Shown: positions 24,121-34,689, counted from the stretch's first letter. The stretch is 64,000 nt of DNA from Lachnospiraceae bacterium (GCA_017614155.1 JAGACK010000046.1:1-64000); one strand, 5' to 3'. The notes: generated by a model from the sequence alone, not told the origin. Numbers and translations are program-made.

Positions 24121-26064
24121 ATGAACGTACTCGCTCACAATCTGATAGCCATGAACTCCCGAAGGATGTATGGGGAGAATTGGAGGAATCAGTCGAAATC
24201 TATGGAGAAGCTTTCTTCGGGATACAGGATCAACCGCGCGGCGGATGATGCTGCAGGACTTTCCATTTCCGAAAAGATGCGCAGACAGATCCGGGGACTT
24301 TCCCAGGCAAGGGATAATGTTCAGGACGGCATCTCCATGGTCCAGATCGCAGACGGGGCTTTAGAAGAGGTTCACGATATGCTTCAGCGCGGCAGCGAGC
24401 TGATGATAAAGGCTGCAAACGGGACTTTGTCTGACAGCGACCGCGAAAGCATCAATATGGAGATACAGCAGCTGAAAAAAGCCATTGACGGAGTTGCTGA
24501 GACTACCAGGTTCAACGAGACGCGTCTTTTCCCGTCTACGGGTGAAAGCCCGATAATGGCAAATGCCGTTGTCTCAAATGATTACAGACTCAATTTCAAT
24601 GAAAACGGTGTCTGTAAGGTGACCCAGACTTCCGGACAGCAGGGAGCAGGGAGTCTTTCTGCCGTAAATACCGGAAATCTCCTTGCCGAAAAGATCGCAA
24701 CCGAATATGTTCCAAACGCTGTCAATCAGATCTTCGGGAAATTCGATTCGCTGAAAAAAGTGATCGATTCGGAATATACCGGAGCTGACGCAGACAAGCT
24801 CAAAATGGATCTGAAGATAACCTATATAGACGGCCCGAGCGATACACTGGCCTTTGTTGAGGGATATTTTTATACCGGGAGTCAGAAGCTGGCCAGCCTT
24901 TCGATGAGTGTCGACAACATGGATTTTTCAGAAGAAGATGTGAAAAATGACTCATCAAATCTCGGCAGGCTTGAATCGACCATAGGTCACGAGATGATGC
25001 ATGCCGTCATGGATGCGGCCCTGCCGGAAAGGATGTACAGACAGGGCGGTGTCGAAGATTTTCCAAAGTGGTTCGTGGAAGGGACTGCGCAGCTTACCGG
25101 AGGCGGTTTTACCACCGGATGGAACGAATATCTGCAGGATGCAGTGAAAACCGGAAAGAGCGATGATCAAATCGCGCAGCTGATGAACAGTCATAAGGTG
25201 GAAGGGGATAATTACGGATACGGACACGGGTATCTGGTGGCGGCATATCTTGGAAAGCTTGCTTCAGGTTCATCCGGGACTGATGCATCAGGCATCGCAT
25301 CCGGGATAAACAAGATTTTTGAAAGACTGTTGGCACAGCCGACAAGAAGCTTTGAGGATGTGGTAAACGATGTCCTGGCATCTGCCGGAGCAGGAAAGAC
25401 TCTTCAGGCAGTGAAAAATGACATAGATAATGCAACTCAAGACGGAGTTGATTTTGTAAAGGAACTGGTCGGAGCTGTAAACGGGGGCGCAGGATCCGTC
25501 ATTGCCACGGGAGGTCTTTCTTCAACAGCGAAAAATGTGCTGGGGGATGCTCCGGGAACTGCAAAGATCTCTATCGACGATGTGTTCGTTCTTTCTTTGG
25601 GAGGCTTTGGTACCAGCATCCAGGCAGGAGCTGACAGTGATTTCACGAACAAGATCCCTGTCAGACTTTTCCGCATGACCTCAGAGGATCTGGGTATTTC
25701 CTCTATTGGTTCCTCTGACGGGTCATCCGGGAGGGATGCCTCAAACGGCATAACTTCGCAGACAGAACGGAGTCTTACACAGGATGAGGCGACCAAAAGC
25801 ATAGATCTTTTCAAGAAAGCGATTAACCTGGTCAGCGGTGTGAGAAGTTATTATGGCGCCGTGCAGAACAGGATGGAACATACTATAGCAAATCTTGAAA
25901 ATGTCATTGAAAATACGACCGGAGCCGAATCCCGAATCCGTGATACGGATATGGCTTCCGAGATGGTAAAGACTTCCATCGGAAGCATTCTGCTTCAGGC
26001 AGGACAGGCCATGATGGCCCAGTCAAACCATGCCAATGACTGGATACTCGGAATCATCCAGTGA
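24121..26064 (+). CDS. Flagellin with an inserted metalloprotease domain (flagellinolysin type)
   Basis: A 647-residue flagellin, far longer than the usual 270-500. Residues 1-140 are the conserved D0/D1 start (LAHNLIAMNSRR, LSSGYRINRAADDAAGLSIS, NVQDGISMVQIADGAL). Residues about 560-647 are the matching C-terminal helices (ATKSIDLFKKAINLV, NRMEHTIANLENV, ESRIRDTDMASEMV, GQAMMAQSN). The variable region between them holds GHEMMHAVMD, a HEXXH zinc motif with His290, Glu291 and His294, and WFVEGTAQL with Glu320 as the probable third ligand, as in gluzincin peptidases. Proteolytic flagellins with this plan are known as flagellinolysins. The filament built from it should expose many protease domains. 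CGGAGG lies 6 nt before the ATG; no clear sigma-28 promoter was found. A strong terminator follows. Confidence 0.92.
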   Translation: MNVLAHNLIAMNSRRMYGENWRNQSKSMEKLSSGYRINRAADDAAGLSISEKMRRQIRGLSQARDNVQDGISMVQIADGALEEVHDMLQRGSELMIKAANGTLSDSDRESINMEIQQLKKAIDGVAETTRFNETRLFPSTGESPIMANAVVSNDYRLNFNENGVCKVTQTSGQQGAGSLSAVNTGNLLAEKIATEYVPNAVNQIFGKFDSLKKVIDSEYTGADADKLKMDLKITYIDGPSDTLAFVEGYFYTGSQKLASLSMSVDNMDFSEEDVKNDSSNLGRLESTIGHEMMHAVMDAALPERMYRQGGVEDFPKWFVEGTAQLTGGGFTTGWNEYLQDAVKTGKSDDQIAQLMNSHKVEGDNYGYGHGYLVAAYLGKLASGSSGTDASGIASGINKIFERLLAQPTRSFEDVVNDVLASAGAGKTLQAVKNDIDNATQDGVDFVKELVGAVNGGAGSVIATGGLSSTAKNVLGDAPGTAKISIDDVFVLSLGGFGTSIQAGADSDFTNKIPVRLFRMTSEDLGISSIGSSDGSSGRDASNGITSQTERSLTQDEATKSIDLFKKAINLVSGVRSYYGAVQNRMEHTIANLENVIENTTGAESRIRDTDMASEMVKTSIGSILLQAGQAMMAQSNHANDWILGIIQ

Positions 26065-26089
26065 TAATGATTGCGGTTGACATAAAACT

Positions 26090-26122
26090 AAGTCAGAGAT
26101 ACGGTCTCTGACTTATTTTTTT
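26090..26122 (+). terminator. Intrinsic terminator after the flagellin
   Basis: A 10-bp stem, AAGTCAGAGA with TCTCTGACTT, has a 5-nt loop and is followed by A and seven T residues. Confidence 0.9.
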
Positions 26123-26166
26123 GAGGCGCAGGCAGAAAAGGCACAGCTTCAGAAAGGCACCCAAAA

Positions 26167-26195
26167 TTGACCGTTTAATGCTATGATGCTATAAT
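26167..26195 (+). promoter_or_regulatory. Promoter of glgC-glgD
   Basis: TTGACC at 26167-26172 and TATAAT at 26190-26195 are separated by 17 bp, about 45 bp before the glgC start. Confidence 0.75.
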
Positions 26196-26241
26196 AAACG
26201 CGGAAATTTCTTTATAAAACAGCGGACCAGCAGGAGGGGGT

Positions 26242-27516
26242 ATGGTTAAAAAAGAAATGATCGCGATGCTGCTTGCCGGGGGGCAGGGCAGCAGACTCGG
26301 TGTGCTTACCACAAGGATGGCAAAGCCCGCCGTCCCTTTCGGAGGAAAATACAGGATCATAGATTTTCCTCTTTCTAATTGTATCAATTCGGGGATCGAT
26401 ACAGTCGGGGTTCTGACCCAGTATCAGCCGCTTCGGCTCAACACTCACATTGGCATAGGCATACCGTGGGATCTTGACAGGAATATCGGAGGAGTGACAG
26501 TGCTGCCTCCTTTTGAGAGAAATATCAATACCGACTGGTATACCGGGACAGCAAATGCCATTTATCAGAATATCGAGTATATGGAAAGCTATAATCCCGA
26601 TTATGTCCTCATACTTTCCGGAGATCATATATACAAGATGGATTATGAGGTGATGCTTGATTATCACAAGGCAAATGACGCGGCAGTCACGATAGCCGCG
26701 ATGCCGGTGCCTTTGGAAGAGGCAAAGCGCTTTGGCATAGTGATCACCGATGATGATAACAGGATAACCGAATTTGAGGAAAAGCCTGAGGAACCCCATG
26801 GCAATCTGGCATCCATGGGCATATATATCTTTAACTGGAAGGTCCTCAGGGAGGCGCTGATCGCAAATGCGGACCAGCCGAACCTGGATTTCGGAAAGCA
26901 TGTGATCCCGTACTGTCATGAGAAAGACTTAAGGCTCTTTGCTTATGAGTACAACAGCTACTGGAAGGATGTCGGAACCCTTTCCTCCTACTGGGAGGCG
27001 AACATGGAGCTCATCGATATCATCCCGGAGTTCAATCTGTATGAGGAATACTGGAAGATCTATACCAAGTGCGAGACTCTCCCGCCGCAGTTTTTAGGGG
27101 AAGGCTCTTTTGTGGAAGGAAGCATCATAGGCGAGGGATGCGAGATCTTCGGTCATGTGGAGCATTCGGTGATAGGCTGTGATGTCTATATCGGCCCGGG
27201 TACGATCGTGAAGGACTCGATTATAATGAATGCCTCGAGGATAGGCCGCGACTGTGATATAACCAAGGCCATCATAGCGGAGAATGTTGTGGTGGGAGAC
27301 GATGTAAAGATGGGCACAGGCGATGAGGTTCCCAATGAAACCGAACCGTCGATATACACAAACGCTCTTGTGACGATCGCAGAGCATTCATCGATCCCTT
27401 CCGGTATTTCCATAGGAAAGAATACCGTGGTAAGCGGCAGTCTGAAAAAAGAAGATCTTGAGAACAGGATGCTCCCTTCGGGCAGGAGCTTCATAAAGGC
27501 AGGTGAGGTATCATGA
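26242..27516 (+). CDS. glgC: Glucose-1-phosphate adenylyltransferase catalytic subunit
   Basis: A 424-residue enzyme making ADP-glucose for glycogen. The nucleotide site is [57 protein letters not shown] and the glucose-phosphate motif [11 protein letters not shown] follow. The C-terminal part, from about residue 285, is a left-handed beta-helix of hexapeptides ([25 protein letters not shown]). AGGAGGGGGT precedes the start. The stop overlaps glgD by 4 nt, so the two subunits are made together. Confidence 0.97.
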   Translation: MVKKEMIAMLLAGGQGSRLGVLTTRMAKPAVPFGGKYRIIDFPLSNCINSGIDTVGVLTQYQPLRLNTHIGIGIPWDLDRNIGGVTVLPPFERNINTDWYTGTANAIYQNIEYMESYNPDYVLILSGDHIYKMDYEVMLDYHKANDAAVTIAAMPVPLEEAKRFGIVITDDDNRITEFEEKPEEPHGNLASMGIYIFNWKVLREALIANADQPNLDFGKHVIPYCHEKDLRLFAYEYNSYWKDVGTLSSYWEANMELIDIIPEFNLYEEYWKIYTKCETLPPQFLGEGSFVEGSIIGEGCEIFGHVEHSVIGCDVYIGPGTIVKDSIIMNASRIGRDCDITKAIIAENVVVGDDVKMGTGDEVPNETEPSIYTNALVTIAEHSSIPSGISIGKNTVVSGSLKKEDLENRMLPSGRSFIKAGEVS

Positions 27517-28631
27517 GGGCGATAGGCATCATCCTTGCGGGCGGGAACAGTCACCGCATGAAGGAACTGACGAAAAAAAGAGCGGTCGCGGCGCTGCCGA
27601 TAGCAGGAAGCTACAGGAGCATTGACTTTGCGCTTTCAAATATGACCAATTCACATGTGCAGAAGGTGGCCGTGTTCACCCAGTACAATGCGGGGTCCTT
27701 AAATGAGCACTTAAGCTCCTCAAAATGGTGGGATTTCGGAAGAAAGCAGGGCGGCCTCTATGTTTTCACGCCGGCGGTCACGGCAGACAACCATTTCTGG
27801 TACAGGGGTACGGCAGATGCCATGTACCAGAACCTGTCATTTCTGAAGAACAGCCACGAACCTTATGTGATCATAGCGTCCGGAGACTGTGTGTACAAGA
27901 TGGATTTCGGTAAGCTTTTAGAGTATCACATCACGAAAAAAGCAGATATTACCGTTGTCGTAAAGGAACTGGCTGCGGGCGAGGAAGTTGAAAGATTCGG
28001 CATAGTCAGGATGAATGAGGATTCCCGTATAGAGGATTTTGAGGAGAAGCCCATCGTTGCCCGTTCAAATACGGTCTCCTGCGGTATTTATATCATCAGG
28101 CGCAGGCAGCTGATAGAACTGATAGAAAAGAGCGCAAAGGAAGACAGGCATGATTTTGTCAGGGACATACTCATCAGATACAAGTCCCTGAAGCGGATTT
28201 ACGGATACAGGATGCAGGGATACTGGAGAAATGTGGCAACAGTAGAGGACTATTTCAGGACCAACATGGATTTCCTGAAGAGCGAGGTGAGGGACTATTT
28301 CCTGCATAAATATCCTGATGTATATTCAAAGGTCGACGACCTGCCTCCGGCAAAGTATAATAAAGGCTCACTGGTCGGGAACTCGCTTGTTTCAGCCGGC
28401 TGCATCATAAACGGGACCGTGAGGGATTCTGTCCTCTTCAAAAAGGTATTTGTCGGCAATAACTGTACGATCAAAAATTCGATCATACTGAACGATGTTT
28501 ATATAGGGGATAATACACGCATAGAAAACTGCATAGTCGAAAGCCATGGCACAGTCAGGGCAAACTCCGAATATAACGGCGGAGCAGGCATTGAGATCGT
28601 GGTGGAATCAAACGAAAGGTATATTTTATAA
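27513..28631 (+). CDS. glgD: GlgD, regulatory subunit of ADP-glucose pyrophosphorylase
   Basis: A 372-residue paralogue of GlgC. The nucleotide loop is changed ([20 protein letters not shown] instead of the GxGxRL...KPA type), and the motif where GlgC has KPAVPFGG reads AALPIAG, so the catalytic loop is altered. [10 protein letters not shown] and [13 protein letters not shown] are kept, and a short beta-helix ends the protein. In Firmicutes GlgD has little activity alone and makes a GlgC-GlgD heterotetramer with higher activity. The 4-nt overlap with glgC fits fixed stoichiometry. Confidence 0.95.
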   Translation: MRAIGIILAGGNSHRMKELTKKRAVAALPIAGSYRSIDFALSNMTNSHVQKVAVFTQYNAGSLNEHLSSSKWWDFGRKQGGLYVFTPAVTADNHFWYRGTADAMYQNLSFLKNSHEPYVIIASGDCVYKMDFGKLLEYHITKKADITVVVKELAAGEEVERFGIVRMNEDSRIEDFEEKPIVARSNTVSCGIYIIRRRQLIELIEKSAKEDRHDFVRDILIRYKSLKRIYGYRMQGYWRNVATVEDYFRTNMDFLKSEVRDYFLHKYPDVYSKVDDLPPAKYNKGSLVGNSLVSAGCIINGTVRDSVLFKKVFVGNNCTIKNSIILNDVYIGDNTRIENCIVESHGTVRANSEYNGGAGIEIVVESNERYIL

Positions 28632-28648
28632 ATTAAATATAAATATTC

Positions 28649-28678
28649 TTGCAAAAAATGTTCAATATATGATATATT
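28649..28678 (+). promoter_or_regulatory. Candidate promoter for spoVG
   Basis: TTGCAA at 28649-28654 and TATATT at 28673-28678 are separated by 18 bp, in an AT-rich stretch after glgD. The predicted leader is about 95 nt. Confidence 0.45.
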
Positions 28679-28781
28679 GTACTGACAGTTTCTATAATCA
28701 GCCGGACATGAAGATGAATCCAAAACCATAGTCTGGACGGGTATAGGAAGAACCTTTAGTTCAAAGAAAAGGAGAAAAACT

Positions 28782-29048
28782 ATGGAAATTACGGATGTCA
28801 GGATCAGAAAAGTTGACAAAGAAGGAAAGATGAAGGCCATCGTATCGATCACTTTAGATGATGTGTTCGTGGTACACGATATCAAGGTTATCGAGGGAGA
28901 GAAGGGCCTTTTCATTGCAATGCCCAGCCGCAAGGGTGCGGACGGAGAATACAGGGATATAGCTCATCCCATCAATTCCGATATGAGGACAAAGATCCAG
29001 GATCTCATTCTTGAAACATACAACAAGGAGATCGCATCGGAGGCGTGA
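28782..29048 (+). CDS. spoVG: SpoVG, small RNA/DNA-binding regulator
   Basis: An 88-residue protein matching the family from its first residues: [60 protein letters not shown]. SpoVG is a conserved site-specific nucleic-acid-binding protein that affects sporulation and division in Bacillus and virulence genes in other Firmicutes. Presence of the gene does not prove sporulation. AAAAGGAG precedes the ATG, and a terminator follows. Confidence 0.96.
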   Translation: MEITDVRIRKVDKEGKMKAIVSITLDDVFVVHDIKVIEGEKGLFIAMPSRKGADGEYRDIAHPINSDMRTKIQDLILETYNKEIASEA

Positions 29049-29087
29049 CCTTTCAAGGTTGAAGGAAAAAGATATTGTTGTTACAAT

Positions 29088-29120
29088 AGGAAGACCCGGA
29101 AGCGGAGTCTTCCTTTTTTT
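29088..29120 (+). terminator. Intrinsic terminator after spoVG
   Basis: AGGAAGAC pairs with GTCTTCCT, with an inner loop of 11 nt, and a run of seven T residues ends at 29120. Confidence 0.88.
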
Positions 29121-29132
29121 GTGAGGTAAACT

Positions 29133-29696
29133 ATGATAATAATAGCAGGATTGGGAAATCCTGACAGCGAATATGAAGGAACAAGGCATAATACAGGTTT
29201 TGAGGTGGTCGATGTCCTCGCCGGGATGCTGAAGATCAGGGTGAACAGGAAGAGATTCAAGGGCCTGTACGGCAAGGGAAAAGCCGGTTTGGAGGATGTG
29301 CTGCTCCTCAAGCCCCAGACATATATGAACCTGAGCGGAGAGAGCATAGCTGCGGCATGTTCTTATTATAAGGCAGATGTGAGCACGGATCTGATCGTGA
29401 TATATGACGATGTGGATCTTGATCCCGGGAGGATCAGGATCAGAAAGTCCGGCTCTGCCGGGGGACACAACGGAATGAAGAATATAATAGAGCATCTTCA
29501 TACCCAGGATTTTGTCAGGGTCAGAGTCGGCGTCGGGGCGAAGCCTCAGGGGTATGACCTGATAAACTGGGTCCTGGGCCATTTCAAGGGGGATGATGTA
29601 TCCCTGATGGAGGATGCCAGACAGAAAGCAGCCGATGCCGTTTTGTCGGTCATCGAAGATGGCGCGGATCGTGCCATGAACAGGTACAATTCATGA
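29133..29696 (+). CDS. pth: Peptidyl-tRNA hydrolase
   Basis: A 187-residue enzyme that frees tRNA from stalled peptidyl-tRNA. Key family residues are visible: GLGNPDSEYEGTRHNTGFEVVD (catalytic His in RHNTG), LLKPQTYMNLSGES, VIYDDVDL and GSAGGHNGMKNI. Length is standard. The stop overlaps mfd by 4 nt (ATGA), the common pth-mfd order of Firmicutes. Confidence 0.97.
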   Translation: MIIIAGLGNPDSEYEGTRHNTGFEVVDVLAGMLKIRVNRKRFKGLYGKGKAGLEDVLLLKPQTYMNLSGESIAAACSYYKADVSTDLIVIYDDVDLDPGRIRIRKSGSAGGHNGMKNIIEHLHTQDFVRVRVGVGAKPQGYDLINWVLGHFKGDDVSLMEDARQKAADAVLSVIEDGADRAMNRYNS

Positions 29697-32600
29697 AAGC
29701 CTTCACTGAACCCCTTAAAGATCTGGGTATCTTTGATGAACTGCAAAGTGCCGTCAGATGCGCCGGTATCACCGATGTGGATGGCGTGGTTGACGGGGCA
29801 AAGACCTTTCTGGCCCATGCCCTGAAAAACAGCGGCATAAGTGTTTTTGTCACTTCCAATGATGCTGCGGCAAGGCAGATGGTGGAAGAAAACCTGCTTT
29901 TTACCAGGAATGTCTTTTATTATCCTGCAAAGGATATAATCTTTTATCAGTCGGACTTAAGCGGAAATTTCCTGACAACACAGAGGATGTCTGCGATAAA
30001 GGCGCTGACGGAGTATTCCGGGGGTCAGAGCCTTGTGATAGTGACGACTTTTGATGCCCTCATGGAAAGGGTTCCGAACCTTTCGACTATTACCGATGCC
30101 GTGATCCGCATTAAAACAGGGGATGTCATCGATATTGCCGGACTGTCAAAAAAACTCGTGTCATGCGGATATGAAAAAAGCGTCGAGGCGCAGTCGCCCG
30201 GACAGTTTGCCGTCAGGGGCGGGATCATTGATGTTTTCGGACTTACTGATGACAATCCTGTAAGGATCGAGCTTTGGGGCGATGAAGTTGACTCCATCAG
30301 GGGCTTTGACGCCATGAGCCAGAGATCGATAGAAAAGCTTGAAACGGTTACGGTGTATCCTGCTACAGATCTTGTGATCAGTGAGGATGCAGGAAGAGAC
30401 GCGTCTTTTGTGATCAGAAAAGAAGCAGAGGAAAGAGAAGCTTATTTCAGGTCACGGATGAAGACCCAGGAGGCTCACCGGATAAAAACAAGCGTAAATG
30501 AATTTCTTGAACAGCTTGAGGAATGCGCATCTGCCGCAAATGCCGCGGCCTTTATCCCTTATTATTTTGATGAACTGGTAACGCTTGCAGACCGTTTCCC
30601 GGAAGATACGGTGTTTTTTCTCGACGAGCCTTCAAGGCTTGAGGAAAAGGGAAAAAATACCGAAGCGGAGTTTTCGGAGAGCATGACGCACAGGCTTGAG
30701 GGGGGATATATCCTTGCCGGACAGACAGGGATCCTTGAAAGCACAGAGGCAGTGTTCGCAAAGCTTTCAAAAAGGAGCTGCATCTCTTTTTCCACGCTCA
30801 GGATGAAGCATGACAGTTACAGGGAAAGGGCAGCCCTGAGCCTGCTTTCAAGGCCTGTGGCGGCGTATAATAAAAGCTTTGAGATGCTTTCGTCAGATCT
30901 GAAGAAGAAGAAAAAAGACTCGTTTCGGACGATAATCCTTTCGCCTTCGCATACGAGGGCAAGGCATATAGCGGATGATCTGACTGAAAATGAGGTGACG
31001 GCGTTTTACAGTGAAGATCCCGAAAGGGTTCCTCAGAAGGGCGAGGTGATGACTGCCTACGGGAGCCTGGGCAAAGGTTTTGAAATGCCGGATATAGGAT
31101 TTCTCGTCATCTCGGAAACTGATATTTTCGGAAGCGGGAAAAAGAAGAAAAAAAGGCATGTCAGGTACGAGGGAACAAAGATAGCAAGCTTCACCGACCT
31201 GGTCATAGGCGACTATGTGGTGCACGAGAACTTCGGCATAGGCATTTACCGCGGGATAGAGCATATCGAGATAGAGGGAGTGGTCAGGGATTATGTCAGG
31301 ATCGAATATGCCGACAACAGTTTCGTAAATGTCATAGCCTCAAATCTGGAGTCGCTTCAGAAATATGCATCCTCCGATACGGATAAAAAAGTTAAGATTC
31401 ACAGGATCGGTACCGGCGAGTGGAAAAAGACAAGGCAGAGAGTCAGGGGGGCAGTCCAGGGTGTCGCAAAAAAACTGGTCGAGCTCTATGCCGAAAGGAT
31501 CCAGGAGAAGGGTTATGTCTTTTCGGAGGATACCCAGTGGCAGCGGGAATTTGAAGAGATGTTTCCCTTTGAAGAGACGGAGGATCAGCTCCGGGCCATA
31601 GAGGATGTAAAAAGGGATATGGAAAGCCGCAGGATCATGGACCGTCTCATCTGCGGCGATGTCGGATTCGGAAAGACCGAGGTCGCGATCAGAGCTGCAT
31701 TCAAGGCCGTGCAGGAAGGGAAGCAGGCAGCCTTTCTGGTGCCCACGACCATCCTTGCCGAGCAGCATTACAACACCTTCATCCAGAGGATGGCGCGGTA
31801 TCCGGTAAGGACAGAGCTCCTTTGCAGGTTCAGGACGCCCTCGCAGCTTAAAAAGACCATACAGGGACTGAAGGACGGAACGGTCGACATAGTCATCGGG
31901 ACGCACAGGCTTCTTTCAAAGGATGTTGCCTTCAAAGACCTGGGGCTTCTGGTCGTGGATGAAGAGCAGAGATTCGGCGTGACAGCAAAGGAAAAGATAA
32001 AGGAACTGAGGAAAAATGTGGATGTGCTGACGCTTACCGCAACGCCCATACCAAGAACTCTTCATATGTCCTTAGTCGGAATCAGGGACATGAGCCTGCT
32101 TGAGGAGGCGCCGGAGGACCGCCTGCCGATACAGACCTTTGTGATGGAATACAGCGACGAGACCGTGCGCGAGGCCATAAACCGCGAGCTTGGAAGAAAC
32201 GGGCAGGTCTACTACGTCTATAACAGGATAAATGACATAGCCGACATCACTGCGAAAATCCGGACGCTTGTGCCGACGGCTGTGGTCGAATATGCCCACG
32301 GCAGGATGGAAGAAAGAAAGCTTGAAAACATCATGCTTGATTTCATAAACGGGGATATAGATGTTCTGGTATCGACGACCATAATAGAAACGGGACTGGA
32401 TATTCCCAATGTCAACACCATGATAATCCATGATTCCGACAGGATGGGGCTTGCACAGCTGTATCAGCTGCGCGGCAGGGTCGGAAGGTCCAACAGGACA
32501 AGCTATGCTTTCCTGATGTACAAAAGAGACAAAATGCTGAGGGAAACGGCAGAAAAGAGACTTGCCGCGATCAGGGAATTCACGGATCTGGGGTCGGGCT

Positions 32601-33205
32601 TCCGCATTGCCATGAAGGACCTGGAGATCAGGGGGGCAGGCAATGTGCTGGGCGCCGAACAGTCGGGGCATATGGAGGAAGTGGGATATGACCTGTACTG
32701 CAGGATGCTCGACAGCGCGATAAAGCAGGAAAAGGGAGAAGACACCGTTCCGGAGTTTTCCACCTTCCTTGACATGGATGTGGATGCCTACATACCGAAC
32801 ACCTATGTGAGAAATGAGAATATCAAGCTTGATCTTTACAAGAGGATCGCATCCATCGAGACAGAGGAGGAAGCTTCGGATATGGCCGATGAACTTTCCG
32901 ACAGATTCGGACAGATACCGAAAAGCGCTCAGAACCTCATAAGGATCGCGCTGCTGAGGGCAAAGGCGCATATGATCTACATAGAAAAAATGGAGGTAAG
33001 AAAAGATCATATCAGGTTTGATATGTTCATGAACGCCCAGGTGGATCCGGCTGCCATCGCGCCGATGCTTGCAGGGTTTGAGGGCCGGATGTCTTTCAGG
33101 ACAAAGGGAAAGCCCTGTTTTGTGTATGAGATAAAGGGTGAAAAAAAGGACCTCATCGATGTGGCTGACGAGGTCCTGGATAAGATGCAGGTGCTGGTGC
33201 AGTGA
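29693..33205 (+). CDS. mfd: Transcription-repair coupling factor Mfd
   Basis: A 1170-residue translocase that removes RNA polymerase stalled at DNA damage and recruits UvrA. In order: UvrB-like N-terminal part (to about 350, including FAVRGGIIDVFG), an RNA polymerase-interaction domain (about 500-560, DYVVHENFGIGIYRGIEHIE), and a RecG-like motor with Walker A GDVGFGKTEVA, DEEQRFG (DEEQ box), LTATPIPRTLHMS, and GRVGRSNRTSYAFL. The C-terminal regulatory domain begins near 1000. Translation is coupled to pth. The gene ends 17 bp from convergent pncB with no terminator between. Confidence 0.98.
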   Translation: MKAFTEPLKDLGIFDELQSAVRCAGITDVDGVVDGAKTFLAHALKNSGISVFVTSNDAAARQMVEENLLFTRNVFYYPAKDIIFYQSDLSGNFLTTQRMSAIKALTEYSGGQSLVIVTTFDALMERVPNLSTITDAVIRIKTGDVIDIAGLSKKLVSCGYEKSVEAQSPGQFAVRGGIIDVFGLTDDNPVRIELWGDEVDSIRGFDAMSQRSIEKLETVTVYPATDLVISEDAGRDASFVIRKEAEEREAYFRSRMKTQEAHRIKTSVNEFLEQLEECASAANAAAFIPYYFDELVTLADRFPEDTVFFLDEPSRLEEKGKNTEAEFSESMTHRLEGGYILAGQTGILESTEAVFAKLSKRSCISFSTLRMKHDSYRERAALSLLSRPVAAYNKSFEMLSSDLKKKKKDSFRTIILSPSHTRARHIADDLTENEVTAFYSEDPERVPQKGEVMTAYGSLGKGFEMPDIGFLVISETDIFGSGKKKKKRHVRYEGTKIASFTDLVIGDYVVHENFGIGIYRGIEHIEIEGVVRDYVRIEYADNSFVNVIASNLESLQKYASSDTDKKVKIHRIGTGEWKKTRQRVRGAVQGVAKKLVELYAERIQEKGYVFSEDTQWQREFEEMFPFEETEDQLRAIEDVKRDMESRRIMDRLICGDVGFGKTEVAIRAAFKAVQEGKQAAFLVPTTILAEQHYNTFIQRMARYPVRTELLCRFRTPSQLKKTIQGLKDGTVDIVIGTHRLLSKDVAFKDLGLLVVDEEQRFGVTAKEKIKELRKNVDVLTLTATPIPRTLHMSLVGIRDMSLLEEAPEDRLPIQTFVMEYSDETVREAINRELGRNGQVYYVYNRINDIADITAKIRTLVPTAVVEYAHGRMEERKLENIMLDFINGDIDVLVSTTIIETGLDIPNVNTMIIHDSDRMGLAQLYQLRGRVGRSNRTSYAFLMYKRDKMLRETAEKRLAAIREFTDLGSGFRIAMKDLEIRGAGNVLGAEQSGHMEEVGYDLYCRMLDSAIKQEKGEDTVPEFSTFLDMDVDAYIPNTYVRNENIKLDLYKRIASIETEEEASDMADELSDRFGQIPKSAQNLIRIALLRAKAHMIYIEKMEVRKDHIRFDMFMNAQVDPAAIAPMLAGFEGRMSFRTKGKPCFVYEIKGEKKDLIDVADEVLDKMQVLVQ

Positions 33206-33222
33206 TAGCTGTTTTGCCTGCG

Positions 33223-34689
33223 TCAGGAAAATGTTTTTCCTTCTACTGACATTTCGTTCAAAAGATTTATCTTCATGTCGTAGAGCTTTTTTGAAAGATC
33301 GACATGTACATTATGAGGGTTGACCAGACGCCTGGTCTCTTCCCACAGTGTATCAAGCTCCTTTTTGCAGAATTCCCTCATTTCCATAACGGTTGGTGAT
33401 TCGTATACGCATTTTCCCTCGTCAAAGACTTTGATCATGATCTCGCGCAGCGTGAATTCGCCGGGTTTCAGATATGTCTTTTTCCAGGGCTCTGAAGGGT
33501 CAAAGAGCAGAAGCTCTTCATCCTCTTTGAAGGTCTCTTCTTCAAGGCAGATCAGATCGGCTTTTACCTTGCCTTCCGCATCATATACCCTGTAGATCTT
33601 TTTGTTTCCGGGATTTGTGATCTTTTCGCTGTTTTCCGAAAGCTTGATCTTTGGAATGAAGGAACCGTCCTTTGATCGTATCGCTGCAAGCTTGTATACC
33701 CCGCCGAAAGCAGGCCAGTCCTTTGAGGTTATGAGATTTGTACCGACGCCCCAGCTGGTGATCTTTGCTCCCTGAGCCTTCAGTGAATCTATCAGGAATT
33801 CATCGAGATCGTTGCTGGCAGAGATGACAGCATCCGTAAAGCCCGCGTCATCGAGCATCTTTCTGGCCTTTTTTGACAGATAGGCAAGGTCTCCGGAATC
33901 AAAGCGGATACCGTACAGTTTCGGATGGATGCCCTTTTCCTTCAGTTCCTGAAATACCTTTATGGCATTCGGGACGCCGCTTTTTAAGGAATCGTAGGTG
34001 TCCGCGATAAGGAGGCACGCGTCGGGATAGATCTCGGCATATTTTCTGAAGGCTGTAAGCTCATCGGGAAAGCTCATTACCCAGGAGTGGGCATTCGTGC
34101 CCTTGACCGGAACATCAAAGAGCTGTCCGCAGAGCACGTTTGAAGTCCCGATACAGCCACCGATCATGGCCGCCCTTGCGCCGTATGTTCCCGCATCCGG
34201 ACCCTGCGCACGCCGAAGCCCGAATTCCATCACGCCGTCGCCTCTTGCCGCAAAGCAGACCCTTGAGGTCTTGGTAGCGATCAGCGACTGGTGGTTTATG
34301 ATGTTTAAGATCGCGGTCTCGATCAGCTGTGCCTGCATGATCGGAGCGATGACCTTCACGATAGGCTCTCTCGGGAATATGACCTCGCCTTCCGGGATCG
34401 AGTATATGGTGCCCGTGAAACGGAAGGTTTTCAGATATTCGAGGAAGTCCTCCCTGAAGATTCTAAGTGAGCGCAGGTAATCTATATCTTCTTTTTCGAA
34501 CCGGAGTTCTTTTATGTATTCTATCATCTGCTCGAGGCCGGCCATGACGGCATAGCCGCTCTCGAGAGGATTTGTGCGGTAGAACATGTCAAAGATAACG
34601 GTCTGGTTTGCGTTTTCGTTTTTGAAGTAGCCCTGCATCATTGTCAGCTCGTACAGATCGGTCAAAAGAGTCAGGTTCTGTCTGTCCAT
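33223..34689 (-). CDS. pncB: Nicotinate phosphoribosyltransferase
   Basis: A 488-residue enzyme joining nicotinate to phosphoribosyl pyrophosphate for NAD salvage. Evidence: LLTDLYELTMMQGYF at the start, FDMFYRTNPLESGYAVMAG, FGLRRAQGPDAG, GGCIGTSNVLCGQLF, GTNAHSWVMSF, GIRFDSGDLAYLSKKAR and SWGVGTNLITS, all typical of the PncB family. GGAGG lies 5 nt before the ATG. The gene is alone on the minus strand with a good promoter. Confidence 0.95.
   Translation of the reverse strand: MDRQNLTLLTDLYELTMMQGYFKNENANQTVIFDMFYRTNPLESGYAVMAGLEQMIEYIKELRFEKEDIDYLRSLRIFREDFLEYLKTFRFTGTIYSIPEGEVIFPREPIVKVIAPIMQAQLIETAILNIINHQSLIATKTSRVCFAARGDGVMEFGLRRAQGPDAGTYGARAAMIGGCIGTSNVLCGQLFDVPVKGTNAHSWVMSFPDELTAFRKYAEIYPDACLLIADTYDSLKSGVPNAIKVFQELKEKGIHPKLYGIRFDSGDLAYLSKKARKMLDDAGFTDAVISASNDLDEFLIDSLKAQGAKITSWGVGTNLITSKDWPAFGGVYKLAAIRSKDGSFIPKIKLSENSEKITNPGNKKIYRVYDAEGKVKADLICLEEETFKEDEELLLFDPSEPWKKTYLKPGEFTLREIMIKVFDEGKCVYESPTVMEMREFCKKELDTLWEETRRLVNPHNVHVDLSKKLYDMKINLLNEMSVEGKTFS

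Noticed and set aside
26212-26919. 235-codon minus-strand frame opposite glgC
   Set aside because: Shadow frame; glgC on the other strand is complete and well supported.
32072-33010. 312-codon minus-strand frame opposite mfd
   Set aside because: Shadow of mfd without family features.
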